64,000 nt of DNA from Longilinea arvoryzae (GCF_001050235.1 NZ_DF967972.1:2679901-2743900); one strand, 5' to 3'. Numbered from the stretch's first letter, positions 42,875-53,086 are shown. A program made the numbers and translations. The notes: a model not told the origin generated them from the letters alone.

Positions 42875-44494
42875 ATGCGATCTCACCGTTTCCGTCTACT
42901 TTCTTTGATCATTCTCCTGACCGTCGCCGCGCTTTGGAAGGCGGGGATTCTGCTTGCAAATTCCGTGCCCTTCAACGGGGATGAGGCCATCGTGGGTCTG
43001 ATGGCGCGCCATATCCTGTACGGGGGCGAGCGGCCGGCGTTCTTCTACGGGCAGGCCTACATGGGCAGCCTGGATGCCTATCTGGTCGCGGCCGGGTTTG
43101 CGGTTTTTGGATCCCAGATTTGGGTGATCCGCTTGGTTCAAGTTTTCCTTTATCTTGGAACCCTGGCGACCACCGTGCTGATCGGGGAGCGTTTTTTGGC
43201 CTCCTGGGAGGCCGGCATGGTCGCTGCCATTCTGCTGACCATCCCGCCGGTAAATATGACGTTGTATACCACCGCCAGTCTGGGCGGCTACGGCGAAGCG
43301 CTGTTGATCGGCAATCTGACCTTGCTCAGCGGCCTGGCCTGGATCAGACACATCCAGACCGGTCCGGCAAAACGTTCGGGGATGCACGCATTGTTGTTCG
43401 GATTCTGGGTGGGGTTGGGATTGTGGGCCAACGGGCTGACGTTGATCTACAGCCTCCCGATGGGCATCGGCGTGCTGGCGACGCTGCTGGCCGTTAAACC
43501 GAAAAGCCCCACCCGTTGGGTGGGTATTCCTGCCGCCGCCGCCGGTTTCTTTCTGGGTTCTTTGCCGTGGTGGCTATATGCCCTACGACAGGGCGCATCC
43601 TCGTTGGTTGCGGAACTTCTGGGCAACAACGTCGCCGTCGAGACGGGTTCCTGGCTGGCGCGGACCGGGCAGCACCTTTTCAACCTGTTCGTACTGGGTG
43701 GGTCGGCCGCGTTTGGCTTTCGCCCGCCCTGGGAAGTGCGCTGGCTGGCGCTGCCGCTGCTGCCCGTGGCGCTGATCTTCTGGCTGGCGGTATTTTTTCT
43801 TTCGATCCAACCATTGCGGACCGGCGCTCACAGACTGGAACATGGATTGCTTCTGGGCGTTTTGCTGACCTTCTGCGCGGGCTTTTTGTTCACTTCCTTT
43901 GGCGTGGACCCGTCCGGACGGTATTTTTTGCCCGTCTTCTGGCTTTGCGCGCTGGCGGCCGGGGCGGCGCTCGTAAAGTTGAAGGTTTCACCGCACTGGA
44001 AATATGTTGCCGTCGGGCTTGTCCTGATTTTTCAGGCCTGGGGAACCGTGGAGTGCATCCTGCGCAACCCGCCGGGTTTGACGACCCAGTTTTATACGCC
44101 CACAGTGTACGACCATTCCGCCTATCCGCAGTTGATCGAGTTCCTCGATCAACAGGGCGAAACGCGGGGTTATTCCACTTACTGGGTCAGCTATCCGCTG
44201 GCTTTCCGCTCTCAGGAGCGCCTGATCTTTGTCCCGGCTTTGCCCTATCATCCGGACCTGAGTTATTCACCCCGGGATGACCGGTATGAACCGTATACCC
44301 GATGGGTCGCGCAATCCGACCGGGTGGCGTACGTGACGGCGCGAAATGGTGAGCTGGATGCCTACCTGCGCCAGCAGTTCGAACGGTTGGGCGTCGCGTG
44401 GAAGGAGCAGGCCATCGGGGATTTCGAAGTCTTCTACGCATTATCGACGGCCGTCCGGCCGCAGGAAATCGGTTTGGGGAGCGCGAGGCCATGA
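42875..44494 (+). CDS. Polytopic GT-C-type glycosyltransferase-like protein 2
   Basis: A 539-residue membrane protein with about ten hydrophobic segments and a soluble C-terminal part of about 120 residues. The first outer loop has PFNGDEAIVGLMARHI with the expected acidic pair, followed by YGQAYMGSLDAYL. The upstream frame is open but ATG 42875 begins the signal-anchor helix. No Shine-Dalgarno. The stop overlaps the start of the next gene by four bases. Substrate unknown. Confidence 0.8.
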   Translation: MRSHRFRLLSLIILLTVAALWKAGILLANSVPFNGDEAIVGLMARHILYGGERPAFFYGQAYMGSLDAYLVAAGFAVFGSQIWVIRLVQVFLYLGTLATTVLIGERFLASWEAGMVAAILLTIPPVNMTLYTTASLGGYGEALLIGNLTLLSGLAWIRHIQTGPAKRSGMHALLFGFWVGLGLWANGLTLIYSLPMGIGVLATLLAVKPKSPTRWVGIPAAAAGFFLGSLPWWLYALRQGASSLVAELLGNNVAVETGSWLARTGQHLFNLFVLGGSAAFGFRPPWEVRWLALPLLPVALIFWLAVFFLSIQPLRTGAHRLEHGLLLGVLLTFCAGFLFTSFGVDPSGRYFLPVFWLCALAAGAALVKLKVSPHWKYVAVGLVLIFQAWGTVECILRNPPGLTTQFYTPTVYDHSAYPQLIEFLDQQGETRGYSTYWVSYPLAFRSQERLIFVPALPYHPDLSYSPRDDRYEPYTRWVAQSDRVAYVTARNGELDAYLRQQFERLGVAWKEQAIGDFEVFYALSTAVRPQEIGLGSARP

Positions 44495-46008
44495 TCGACA
44501 AAACCAATCCAGGGGGGGCAGCGAGCCGGCATCAAAGTGATCGGCTGGTGCTGGTGTTGATCCTGCTGCTCGTATTTTTGATGGCGGCTCGCACCCCGCT
44601 GGATACCGATCTGTGGTGGCATCTGAGGGCGGGTGAAACCACCCTGCAAAACGGCCAGCCGATGTTGACCGACACGTTATCGTACACGCGAGCCGGAAGC
44701 CCGTGGATCAATCATAGCTGGCTGGCAGAGGTTGGCATGGCGCTGTTATTCCGGACTGCCGGCTACCTGGGATTATGCGCCGCAGTTGCGTTCTTCGCCG
44801 CCGCCAGCATGGCCATTTTGTACCGCCAGATGGAAGGGCCCGCGCTGCTGCGCGCTTTTATCATCCTGCTGGCGACGCTGGTCGCAGCAGTGGTCTGGAC
44901 CGTGCGCCCGCAAATCCTGTCGTTGGTCCTGCTGGCAGTTTGCGGATTGATTCTGGATCAGTACCGGCGCAAGGGCATCGACCGATTGTGGCTGCTGCCG
45001 CCGGTGTTCGTCTTGTGGTCAAACCTGCACGGGGGTTATCCGTTGGGATTACTGCTGATCGGCGCGGTGACAGCCGGCGAAGTGGTGGATGGATTGTATG
45101 GGAACCAAACCCGCTGGCGCGAACGCTGGTTGCGGTTGCGCCATTTGCTGATCATTCTGGCCCTGTGCGAGCTGGCGGTGGTGATCAACCCGAACGGCCT
45201 GTCCATGTGGAAGATTCCCTTCCAGACCGTTGGGGTCGGTGTGCTACAGAAGGCCATTCCGGAGTGGGCTTCGCCTGATTTTCACGACCTGGTGCAACAA
45301 CCCTTCCTGTGGATGCTGCTGCTGGTTATTGGCATCTTTTCGCTGGCCGGCCGGCGCATCGACGGCGCGGATTGGATGGCGGTCGTCCTCTTCGGCGCGG
45401 GCGGTCTGATGGCGCGCCGGAACTTTGGACCCTTCGCGATGGTTTCCGCCCCCATTCTCGCGCGCTATACCTGGGAAGCCTGGCAGGCCTTCCAGGGGGC
45501 CCACCCTGGAATGACGGGACGGAGAACATTGAGTAAGATCGACCGGCCGGTAGCACCCGCATTTCGCAAGGGTTTAAATCTATTTTTGGCGGCTTTGATC
45601 GGTTTCGTGGCCCTGATCAAACTGTTCGTGGTCAGCCAACCCCAGTTGGTGAGCGCTTACGAACATACCCTGTTCCCTGTGGATGCGGTCGCATGGCTGC
45701 AAAAGAATCCTCAGGCGGGCAGTCTGTTCAATTCTTATGCCTGGGGCGGCTATCTGGCCTGGGCATACCCTGAAAAAGCGGTTTTCCTGGACGGCCGCAC
45801 GGATCTGTTCGGAGATGAGATCATCGACGAATGGCTGACAGTGACGCAGGCGGGCGCGGGCTGGCAGAAGGTGCTGCAAAAATGGCAGGTGAGGACGGTG
45901 CTGTTGGAACCGGATCAGCCGGTGACGAATTTACTGGCCGGCGAAGGTTGGAAGCTGGTCTATCAGGATGCCACCGCCGTGATCTACCGGAAGGAGCCTG
46001 CCCGATGA
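44491..46008 (+). CDS. Polytopic glycosyltransferase-like membrane protein 3
   Basis: A 505-residue protein, about ten hydrophobic segments. The first outer loop reads TPLDTDLWWHLRAGE, with an acidic pair as in GT-C proteins, and HSWLAEV follows. The C-terminal soluble region of about 120 residues contains FNSYAWGGYLAWAYPEKAVF and DGRTDLFGDEI, a block shared by many bacterial proteins of this type. GAGG precedes the ATG, which overlaps the preceding stop (ATGA); its own stop overlaps gene 4. Confidence 0.8.
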   Translation: MIDKTNPGGAASRHQSDRLVLVLILLLVFLMAARTPLDTDLWWHLRAGETTLQNGQPMLTDTLSYTRAGSPWINHSWLAEVGMALLFRTAGYLGLCAAVAFFAAASMAILYRQMEGPALLRAFIILLATLVAAVVWTVRPQILSLVLLAVCGLILDQYRRKGIDRLWLLPPVFVLWSNLHGGYPLGLLLIGAVTAGEVVDGLYGNQTRWRERWLRLRHLLIILALCELAVVINPNGLSMWKIPFQTVGVGVLQKAIPEWASPDFHDLVQQPFLWMLLLVIGIFSLAGRRIDGADWMAVVLFGAGGLMARRNFGPFAMVSAPILARYTWEAWQAFQGAHPGMTGRRTLSKIDRPVAPAFRKGLNLFLAALIGFVALIKLFVVSQPQLVSAYEHTLFPVDAVAWLQKNPQAGSLFNSYAWGGYLAWAYPEKAVFLDGRTDLFGDEIIDEWLTVTQAGAGWQKVLQKWQVRTVLLEPDQPVTNLLAGEGWKLVYQDATAVIYRKEPAR

Positions 46009-47171
46009 CGAAGAAGATCCATGTGCCCACCCTGTTGGGTCTTTTTCTCTTGGCACGCGTGCTGCTCTACCTGGCGCTGCCGCTCGATGAGCTGCACGGA
46101 TACGGCGATTTCGTAACTTTCTTTTCGGTGGCCCAAATTCCGGGCTGGCCGTATTTGAATTATTGGGTCGAATTTCCGCCCCTGTTTCCCTTCTTATCTG
46201 AGACCTTGTTCCGGATTTCGGGCGGGCAGCAGCACGTTTATACATATTTGCTGATCTTCGTTTTGCTCCTGGCGGATGCTGGGAACCTGTATTTCTTTCA
46301 GCGCCTGGCCGGCCATTTTTGGAAAGATGAAGAACTGAGTTTTCGAGTCCTTTTTTATCTTATCATTTTGATTGCCCTTCCCTATGGGTGGTGGTATTTC
46401 GATTCGCTGGCTGTGTTCTTCCTGTTGGCCGGGTTGACCTATGCGGTTGAGAATCGCCCGGCGCGGGCCGGCGTTTTGTGGGGAATCGGCGCGCTGGTCA
46501 AGTTTTTCCCGTTGATTGGCCTGGCCGCATTATGGCGGGGACGCGACTTCAGGCGCCTGATCCGGGCGGCGATCTTTTCCATCGGAATTTTAGGGATCGG
46601 ATTGTTTGCCTTCTGGTTGATTTCTCCCCAATACACGCGGGCTTCGTTGATCTCGCAATCCAGCAAGGGATCATGGGAGACGGTCTGGGCGTTGATCGAC
46701 GGCAACCGGTCGACCGGCAACTTTGGCGATCTTGTTCAACGCCTGGATCCGGCATTGGCCAGCCGCCCGGTGGGCGATCCGGCGCGAATCTCGCCCTGGA
46801 TGACCCTGCCCATTTTTGTCGGGTTGGGATTATTCTTTTTGTTCCGGTCAAAGCCTTCTTTGCACCGCCCTCTGGCAGCGACCGGCCTGGCGATGTGCCT
46901 GTTCTTCCTGTGGTCGGCAGGCTGGAGCGTTCAATGGGTGGCATATTTGATCCCTATTTTTCTGCTCGGCCTGGAAAAACGGAACGCAGCCTTATTGAGC
47001 GCGACCTTCGCGCTGATCAACGTGTTGGAATGGCCGGTCTTGCTGTCCCGTGGATTGTTTTCCTTGCTGCCGGTGACGGTTCTCACACGAACACTGTTAC
47101 TGATCCTGGCCGCGGTTCTCTTCGTCGGCCAGCTCAATACTGAACGACCGATCGAAGATATGGATTTATAA
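46005..47171 (+). CDS. Polytopic glycosyltransferase-like membrane protein 4
   Basis: A 388-residue protein with about nine hydrophobic segments. The N-terminal loop contains ELHGYGDFVTFF and NYWVEFPPLFPFL, reminiscent of the mannosyltransferase-like GT-C group; the central helix LVKFFPLIGLAALW is typical of DUF2029/GT87-type proteins. AAGGAG lies 8 bases before ATG 46005, which overlaps the stop of gene 3. Substrate unknown. Confidence 0.78.
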   Translation: MTKKIHVPTLLGLFLLARVLLYLALPLDELHGYGDFVTFFSVAQIPGWPYLNYWVEFPPLFPFLSETLFRISGGQQHVYTYLLIFVLLLADAGNLYFFQRLAGHFWKDEELSFRVLFYLIILIALPYGWWYFDSLAVFFLLAGLTYAVENRPARAGVLWGIGALVKFFPLIGLAALWRGRDFRRLIRAAIFSIGILGIGLFAFWLISPQYTRASLISQSSKGSWETVWALIDGNRSTGNFGDLVQRLDPALASRPVGDPARISPWMTLPIFVGLGLFFLFRSKPSLHRPLAATGLAMCLFFLWSAGWSVQWVAYLIPIFLLGLEKRNAALLSATFALINVLEWPVLLSRGLFSLLPVTVLTRTLLLILAAVLFVGQLNTERPIEDMDL

Positions 47172-47255
47172 TCATTCACATCCCAATATTCCCTTTTATC
47201 AATGCCATCATCCAGCAGACGGGGTTTGCCCGGTCTGCTTCCACCGGAGGTTAGA

Positions 47256-48503
47256 TTGTTTAGAAGGCGAAATACATCCTGGATCTGGATTCTTGCGACG
47301 GTCGCAATCGTGGCAGTCGCGGTGCTGCTGACCGTCGGAAATTATCATTATGCTTCCCTGAATCCGGGCGGCAATGATTTTCTGGTGCACTGGATGGGCA
47401 CCCGTTCTTTCATCACCGAGGGGCTCAGCCCTTATTCGGATGAAGTGGCGCTGCGAATTCAGAATATGGTGTACGGCCGGCCGGCCCAGGCGGGCGAGCA
47501 TGAACTGCGCGTGGCCTATCCATTGTATTCGATCGTCATTTTTCTGCCGTTTGCGTTGATCAAGGATTTCACCATGGCGCGGGCGGTCTGGATGACGGTG
47601 CTGGAAATTGGTCTGGTTGCGTTGAGTTTTCTTTCGTTGAGATTGACGCGTTGGAAACCAACACCCCTTGTTTTGCTGGTTTTATTGTTGTTCTCCCTGT
47701 TCTGGTACCATGGTTTGAGAGCGCTCATCCTGGGCAATGCCGTGGTTTTGGTGTCGCTGCTGCTGGTTGGGGCGCTGCTGTCCATTCGGTCAGGCGCGGA
47801 CGAACTGGCCGGCGTTTTGCTGGCGTTCTCGACGATCAAACCTCAGGTCGTCGTTGTTTTACTGGCTTTCGTTGTCTTCTGGGCGGTTGCCCGCAGGCGT
47901 TGGAAGATCCTGATCTGGCTGTTTGGGAGCCTGTTCTTACTTTCCGCGGCTTCTGCGTTGCTGATGCCGGATTGGATTCTGCAGAATTTACGTGAGGTCA
48001 TGCGCTACCCGGGTTACAATCCGCCCGGCACACCTTCGGCCGTTTTTTCGATTTACATGCCCGGAGTGGGTAAGCAGATCGGTAATGGCGTCTCGATCTT
48101 CCTGATCGTCGTGTTGCTGGTGGAGTGGTACCTGTCGCTGCGCGGCGATTTCAGGGCATTCCTCTGGACTGCCTGTTTGACCCTGGTCGCAAGCCAATGG
48201 ATCGGCATTCAGACCGATCCGGGTAATTTTATCGTTTTGTACCCGGCTTTGATTCTGGTGCTGGCCATGTGGGATGAACGCTGGCATCGCTCGGCCAGCC
48301 TGCTGATCATCGCCATGCTGGTGGTGGTATTTGTGGGTATCTGGCTGGTGTTCTTGCACACGCTTGAGCGCGCATACCAGCCCATCCAGAGCCCATTGTT
48401 GTTCTTCCCACTACCGCTCTTCCTGCTGATCGGCCTGTATGGGGTACGCTGGTGGGCGGTGAGACCGCAAAAATCCTGGATGGCATCTTTGGACTCCCGA
48501 TAG
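47256..48503 (+). CDS. DUF2029/GT87-family polytopic glycosyltransferase 5
   Basis: A 415-residue protein with about ten hydrophobic segments. It has the GT87 features NPGGNDFLVHWMGTR in the first outer loop, LILGNAVVLVSLLLVGALL and ST-IKPQ near the middle; characterised relatives are polyprenyl-phosphate-mannose-dependent transferases of actinobacteria. The start is set at TTG 47256 because GGAGG lies five bases before it; the in-frame ATG at 47202 lacks a site and adds 18 polar residues. Confidence 0.82.
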   Translation: MFRRRNTSWIWILATVAIVAVAVLLTVGNYHYASLNPGGNDFLVHWMGTRSFITEGLSPYSDEVALRIQNMVYGRPAQAGEHELRVAYPLYSIVIFLPFALIKDFTMARAVWMTVLEIGLVALSFLSLRLTRWKPTPLVLLVLLLFSLFWYHGLRALILGNAVVLVSLLLVGALLSIRSGADELAGVLLAFSTIKPQVVVVLLAFVVFWAVARRRWKILIWLFGSLFLLSAASALLMPDWILQNLREVMRYPGYNPPGTPSAVFSIYMPGVGKQIGNGVSIFLIVVLLVEWYLSLRGDFRAFLWTACLTLVASQWIGIQTDPGNFIVLYPALILVLAMWDERWHRSASLLIIAMLVVVFVGIWLVFLHTLERAYQPIQSPLLFFPLPLFLLIGLYGVRWWAVRPQKSWMASLDSR

Positions 48504-48511
48504 CCCTGACC

Positions 48512-49984
48512 ATGAGGCGAAAATACGTTTTTCTGCTGGGAATTCTATTACTCGCATTGGCGTTACGCTGCATCGCCCTGGGGCAGCGTAGCATCCAGTA
48601 TGACGACGCCTTCAGCTTCTTTTTGGCAGAACGGTCTTTGACCGAAATCGTGCAGGGTACGGCGGCGGATACGATGCCGCCGTTGTATTACTTCTTGCTT
48701 CATTTTTGGCTGCAAATCAGCCCGGAGTTATGGTTCTTACGCCTGTTGAGCGTGCTCCTGACCCTGATCAGCGTCGTTTTGTTGTACGGTTTGGTATCCG
48801 AACTGGCCGGCCAAAAAGCGGGATTGTGGGCGGCTCTGTTCGCGGCCGTTTCGCCGATGCAGATCTATCATGCCCAGGATTTGCGCATGTACGCGCTGCT
48901 GGAACTGTGCCAGCTTGGTTACGCGTTTTGCCTTGTGAAAGCCTGGAAGGTCGAGGAGATCAATCGCAAAGCCAGCCCGGGCTGGTGGACCGGCGCGGTT
49001 TTATTCGGCGTTGCCGCCATGTACACCCATAACCTGGCCATTTTTGGCCTGATCGTGCCGAACGTTTTCCTGTTGTTCAAACGCGACTGGCGCCGTCAAA
49101 AACAATTGATCCTGGCGCAGGCTGGGATTGGATTGTTGGCACTACCCTGGCTGTGGTTGATCCCGGGGCAGATCGCGAAAGTGCAACAGGCGTTCTGGAC
49201 CCTGCGGCCCGGTCTGGTCGAAATCGTCCAGGCCGTGCTGATGTGGTTCATCAATTTGCCATTGAGCGGCGTCTGGATGACGGTCGGCGCCATTTTCAGC
49301 CTGCAGATTTTCGTCCTGGTTCTTTTCGAGTTATGGCGGGGCAGAAAATCCGCGGGGCATTCATCCTTCCTGCTCTTCTGGGCATTCGTTCCGCCGCTCC
49401 TCTTATTTGTGCTTTCTTACATCCTGCGACCGGTATTTGTACCGCGTGGGTTCATTGTGTCAGCCATGGCGTTTTATGGGCTGGCCGGGACCCTGGCGGC
49501 CCGGCGTGGGGTCATCGGCAAGTGGATCGGGGGGATGATCGTCCTGGCAGCGGCAATGACGCTGCCCTTTTTCTATTCCTTTGCCGAATTTCCGCGTTCT
49601 CCGTTCAAAGCCGCCAGCCTCGATCTGGAACAAAGACTGGCGCCTGGTGAAGTCATCGTTCATGACAACAAATTGAGTTTTTTCCCCAGCCATTATTTTA
49701 CGCCCGCCATCCCGCAGCACTTTTTGGCAGATGAACCCGGATCATCCAACGATACGTACGCGCCAGCCTCTCAACAGGCGATGCAGATTTTCCCGGATGC
49801 GGACCTCGAAACAGCCGTTGGAGATGCCCGGGTGGTCTATTATGTCGTATTCGATAAAGCCATCAACGAATACTGGACGGCCGGGGAGGAAGACCATCCA
49901 TCTCTGATCTGGTTACGCGAACGTTTTCGGGAAACGGATGTACGGACCTATAACGATTTGCAGGTGATCCGGTATGAGCGTTAG
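48512..49984 (+). CDS. Polytopic GT-C-type glycosyltransferase-like protein 6
   Basis: A 490-residue protein with about ten hydrophobic segments. Outer loop 1 shows SIQYDDAFSFFLAERSL with the Asp pair, and HAQDLRMYALLELC is the second conserved block of the ArnT/PMT-like group (PF13231 type). A soluble outer C-terminal domain of about 110 residues follows. ATG 48512 is 8 bases after the stop of gene 5. Its stop overlaps gene 7 by 11 bases. Confidence 0.82.
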   Translation: MRRKYVFLLGILLLALALRCIALGQRSIQYDDAFSFFLAERSLTEIVQGTAADTMPPLYYFLLHFWLQISPELWFLRLLSVLLTLISVVLLYGLVSELAGQKAGLWAALFAAVSPMQIYHAQDLRMYALLELCQLGYAFCLVKAWKVEEINRKASPGWWTGAVLFGVAAMYTHNLAIFGLIVPNVFLLFKRDWRRQKQLILAQAGIGLLALPWLWLIPGQIAKVQQAFWTLRPGLVEIVQAVLMWFINLPLSGVWMTVGAIFSLQIFVLVLFELWRGRKSAGHSSFLLFWAFVPPLLLFVLSYILRPVFVPRGFIVSAMAFYGLAGTLAARRGVIGKWIGGMIVLAAAMTLPFFYSFAEFPRSPFKAASLDLEQRLAPGEVIVHDNKLSFFPSHYFTPAIPQHFLADEPGSSNDTYAPASQQAMQIFPDADLETAVGDARVVYYVVFDKAINEYWTAGEEDHPSLIWLRERFRETDVRTYNDLQVIRYER

Positions 49985-51590
49985 TCAAATCAAAGCAGCG
50001 GCGATAAAACCGTTTACCCACCTGACCCTGGCGGCGCTGGCTGTTTTGATCCTGGCGGCGATTTTTCAGACCGTCCCTGGCTACATGGACGCGGAATATT
50101 ATGACGCGGGTGGGTTGCAACTGGTTCATGGACAGGGCTTCAATGAACCTTTCCTGTGGAATTATCTGGACCAACCCGCGGGCATTCCGCACCCGTCCCA
50201 TACCTACTGGATGCCTTTGGCGTCGATATTAGCATATCTGGGTATGAAAATAACCGGGGCCGGCACATTTCTGGCCGCACGCTGGCCGTTCCTGCTCCTG
50301 GCGGCCTTGATCCCCTGGCTGACCTATCGGCTGGCGAACATCCTGGGCGCGAAGCCGGCCAGCGCTCGATTGGCCGGCTGGTTGGCCGTATTCCCCGGCT
50401 TTTACCTTATTTTCACGACCCTGACCGAGACGTTCGTGCTCTACATGCTCGGGGGAACGCTGTTCTTCATCCTCCTCTCCCTGAACGATGAGCGCTGGAG
50501 AAATCGATTTTTCTGGATTCGGTATGGCCTGCTGGGCCTGCTGGCAGGCTGGATGCATGTCTCCCGCGCGGATGGCGCGCTCTGGCTGGGGCTGGCCGGA
50601 TTGGTCTGGCTGGTCGAGACGATACAGGAGGCTCGCGCTCGGGGTCTGAACTGGCGGCGGGCTGGTGTTGGCGTGATTCTGCTGGGGATGGGCTATCTCC
50701 TGCTCATGGGAGCCTGGTTTACGCGCAACCTGTCCCTCTCCGGTACACTGTTCTCGCCAGGTGGTTCGCGGACATTGTGGTTGACGAGTTATGATCAGAC
50801 CTATACTTTTCAGGCTGGCGCTCTGACCTTCCAAAACTGGCTGGCAGCCGGGTGGGGAGCCGCTCTGAAAGCTCGCTGGAATGCATTGGTCCTGAACCTG
50901 AAAAACCTGCTCGCGGTTCAGGGATCGGTTTTCCTGTTGCCGTTCATTTTGATCGGCGCCTGGAAGAAGCGCCAGTGCACGATCGTACGCTGGGGCGCCC
51001 TGGGCTGGCTGTTGACATTGCTCGTTATGACAGTGGTCTTCCCATTTTCCGGTGGGCGGGGCGGATTCCTGCACAGCGGGGCTGCCTTTCAACCCCTGGG
51101 GTGGGCCTGCGCCGCGATTGGCCTGGAAACCGCGATCGACGCCGGCGCTGCCCGATTCGGATGGCAGCGTGGGACAGCCTGGCGCGTGTTCAGCGGCGGC
51201 GCCGTGGCGCTGGCGGCATTGTTGACCGCGGGCGTATTCTGGATGCGGGTCGCGCAGCCTGGAATGGATGGACCCCTCTGGAACGCCAGCGATCGGGCCT
51301 ACCGCCAGGCCGGTGAGCAATTGAACGCCCTGGGCATCGCCGATTCGGAATTGTGCATGGTCAATAACCCGCCCGGTTTCTTCCTGGCGACCGGCCGATC
51401 GTCAATTGTCATCCCGGACGGAGAGGAAGAAGAACTCCTGGCAGCCGCACGCAGGTACGGGGCAAAGATTCTCATCCTGGATTCGAACAACCCGGCATTG
51501 GACGATCTGTACCGGCATGCAACCGCGAATTCCAATTTCCAATTCCTCTCTGCAATCGGATCGATGAATATCTACCGGATTTCACCATGA
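49974..51590 (+). CDS. Polytopic GT-C-type glycosyltransferase-like protein 7
   Basis: A 538-residue protein with about eleven hydrophobic segments. The first outer loop has YMDAEYYDAGGLQLVHGQGF, again with two acidic residues, and PHPSHTYWMPLASIL follows, a pattern shared with DUF2723/PMT-like proteins. The C-terminal soluble region (about 430-538) ends in NIYRISP. The start codon overlaps gene 6; no clear Shine-Dalgarno, so coupling is likely. Confidence 0.8.
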   Translation: MSVSQIKAAAIKPFTHLTLAALAVLILAAIFQTVPGYMDAEYYDAGGLQLVHGQGFNEPFLWNYLDQPAGIPHPSHTYWMPLASILAYLGMKITGAGTFLAARWPFLLLAALIPWLTYRLANILGAKPASARLAGWLAVFPGFYLIFTTLTETFVLYMLGGTLFFILLSLNDERWRNRFFWIRYGLLGLLAGWMHVSRADGALWLGLAGLVWLVETIQEARARGLNWRRAGVGVILLGMGYLLLMGAWFTRNLSLSGTLFSPGGSRTLWLTSYDQTYTFQAGALTFQNWLAAGWGAALKARWNALVLNLKNLLAVQGSVFLLPFILIGAWKKRQCTIVRWGALGWLLTLLVMTVVFPFSGGRGGFLHSGAAFQPLGWACAAIGLETAIDAGAARFGWQRGTAWRVFSGGAVALAALLTAGVFWMRVAQPGMDGPLWNASDRAYRQAGEQLNALGIADSELCMVNNPPGFFLATGRSSIVIPDGEEEELLAAARRYGAKILILDSNNPALDDLYRHATANSNFQFLSAIGSMNIYRISP

Positions 51591-51613
51591 CCATAAAGGT
51601 TTAACCACGTCCT

Positions 51614-53086
51614 ATGTCCAGCATGAAGAAAATCAACCTGTGGATCCCCACAATAGCCCTGATGGAGCTGGCAGCCTGTCTACTGGCCAGCCAGACGGTC
51701 TATCGAATTGGCTTTCCGCTGGACGACGCCTGGATCCACCAGACCTATGCGCGAAACCTGGCCCTGCATGGTGAATTCGCCTTTCTTCCCGGCGTTCCTT
51801 CGGCAGGATCGACTTCTCCTTTATGGACGATTCTGTTGGCGGTCGGGCAGTGGTTGGGCGGCGCGGGGGTCTATATCTGGACTTATTTGTTGGGCTTTGC
51901 CTGCCTGGCAGCGATCGCGCTGATCGGAGAAAAATTGTTCCAGGTGATGGTTCCAGCCACGCACCTCAAGATCCCTGCGGCGGCGCTGTTGCTGGTCACG
52001 GAATGGCATTTGGTCTGGGCGGCCGCCTCGGGCATGGAAACAGCTTTGTATTGCGCGGCAATTCTGCTGATCTTTTTCCTGGCCTGGAAAGCGAACCTGC
52101 CGGCGTTCGGTCTGGGATTGTTGGTCGGGGTGGCGGTCTGGATCCGACCGGATGCGATCACATTGTTTGGACCGGTCGGGATGATGCTGGTTTTTCAAAG
52201 CGGATCGTGGCAGCAGCGCTTGCGCAGGTTTGTCTGGCTGGCTGTTGGAGTCGCCATCCCCCTGGCGGGCTACCTGGCCTTTAATTATGCGCTATCCGGT
52301 AAGCTCTGGCCGACTACTTTCTACGCCAAACAGGCCGAATACGCTGCCTTGTGGCAAACCAGCTTCAGCGTGCGCTATTTCAAAATGGCCAGCCTGGTGT
52401 GGGTGGGGGTTGGAATAATGCTGGTGCCGGGTTTCATTTTTCAATTCTGGAATATTTTGAAGGAACGGAACTGGAAATTGGGCGCGATGATGCTTTGGTG
52501 GCTTGGTTATACGGGCATTTATGCGTATCGATTACCGGTCGAATACCAGCATGGCCGGTATTTGATCCCGGCCATGCCCGTCTACCTACTTCTCGGACTG
52601 GGTGGAAGCCTGGAAATATATCGGATCATGAAAATCAACGCGCGCTGGAAGCGATTATTCCGATTCGCCGGCATCAGCGCGACTGCGTTGGTGGCGCTGG
52701 CATTCCTGGTCACGGGTTTGAAAACCTATGCAACGGACGTGGCCATCATCGAATCGGAAATGGTGGATACCGCTCGCTGGTTGCAAATGAACACGGCCCC
52801 GGACGATCTGCTGGCTGTGCACGATATCGGCGCGGTCGGATACTTCTCTGGACGGCGGATGATCGATCTGGCCGGCCTGGTAACGCCAGAAGTGGTGCCC
52901 TTTATGCGGGATGAAACAAGTCTGGCGGAATATCTGGATTCAAAGGGAGTCGATTACCTGGTTACTTTTCCGGACTGGTATGCTGATTTACCCGAAGGCA
53001 AGCCGATCGTCTACCAGACGACGGGATTGTTTTCGCCCGCGCAAGGGGGGACGAATATGACCGTCTATCGCTGGCGCGCACCTTAG
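51614..53086 (+). CDS. Polytopic GT-C-type glycosyltransferase-like protein 8
   Basis: A 490-residue protein with about ten hydrophobic segments. Loop 1 carries FPLDDAWIHQTYARNLA, then PSAGSTSPLW, a pair of motifs also seen in mycobacterial arabinosyl/mannosyl-like GT-C proteins. The C-terminal soluble part has LLAVHDIGAVGYFSGRRMIDLAGLV, a block common in such bacterial transferases. It is 23 bases after gene 7 and closes the array. Donor and acceptor unknown. Confidence 0.82.
   Translation: MSSMKKINLWIPTIALMELAACLLASQTVYRIGFPLDDAWIHQTYARNLALHGEFAFLPGVPSAGSTSPLWTILLAVGQWLGGAGVYIWTYLLGFACLAAIALIGEKLFQVMVPATHLKIPAAALLLVTEWHLVWAAASGMETALYCAAILLIFFLAWKANLPAFGLGLLVGVAVWIRPDAITLFGPVGMMLVFQSGSWQQRLRRFVWLAVGVAIPLAGYLAFNYALSGKLWPTTFYAKQAEYAALWQTSFSVRYFKMASLVWVGVGIMLVPGFIFQFWNILKERNWKLGAMMLWWLGYTGIYAYRLPVEYQHGRYLIPAMPVYLLLGLGGSLEIYRIMKINARWKRLFRFAGISATALVALAFLVTGLKTYATDVAIIESEMVDTARWLQMNTAPDDLLAVHDIGAVGYFSGRRMIDLAGLVTPEVVPFMRDETSLAEYLDSKGVDYLVTFPDWYADLPEGKPIVYQTTGLFSPAQGGTNMTVYRWRAP

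Noticed and set aside
50229-51320. 363-codon minus-strand frame in glycosyltransferase 7
   Set aside because: Low-complexity Gln/Pro/Gly-rich product expected from the antisense of a hydrophobic GC-rich gene.
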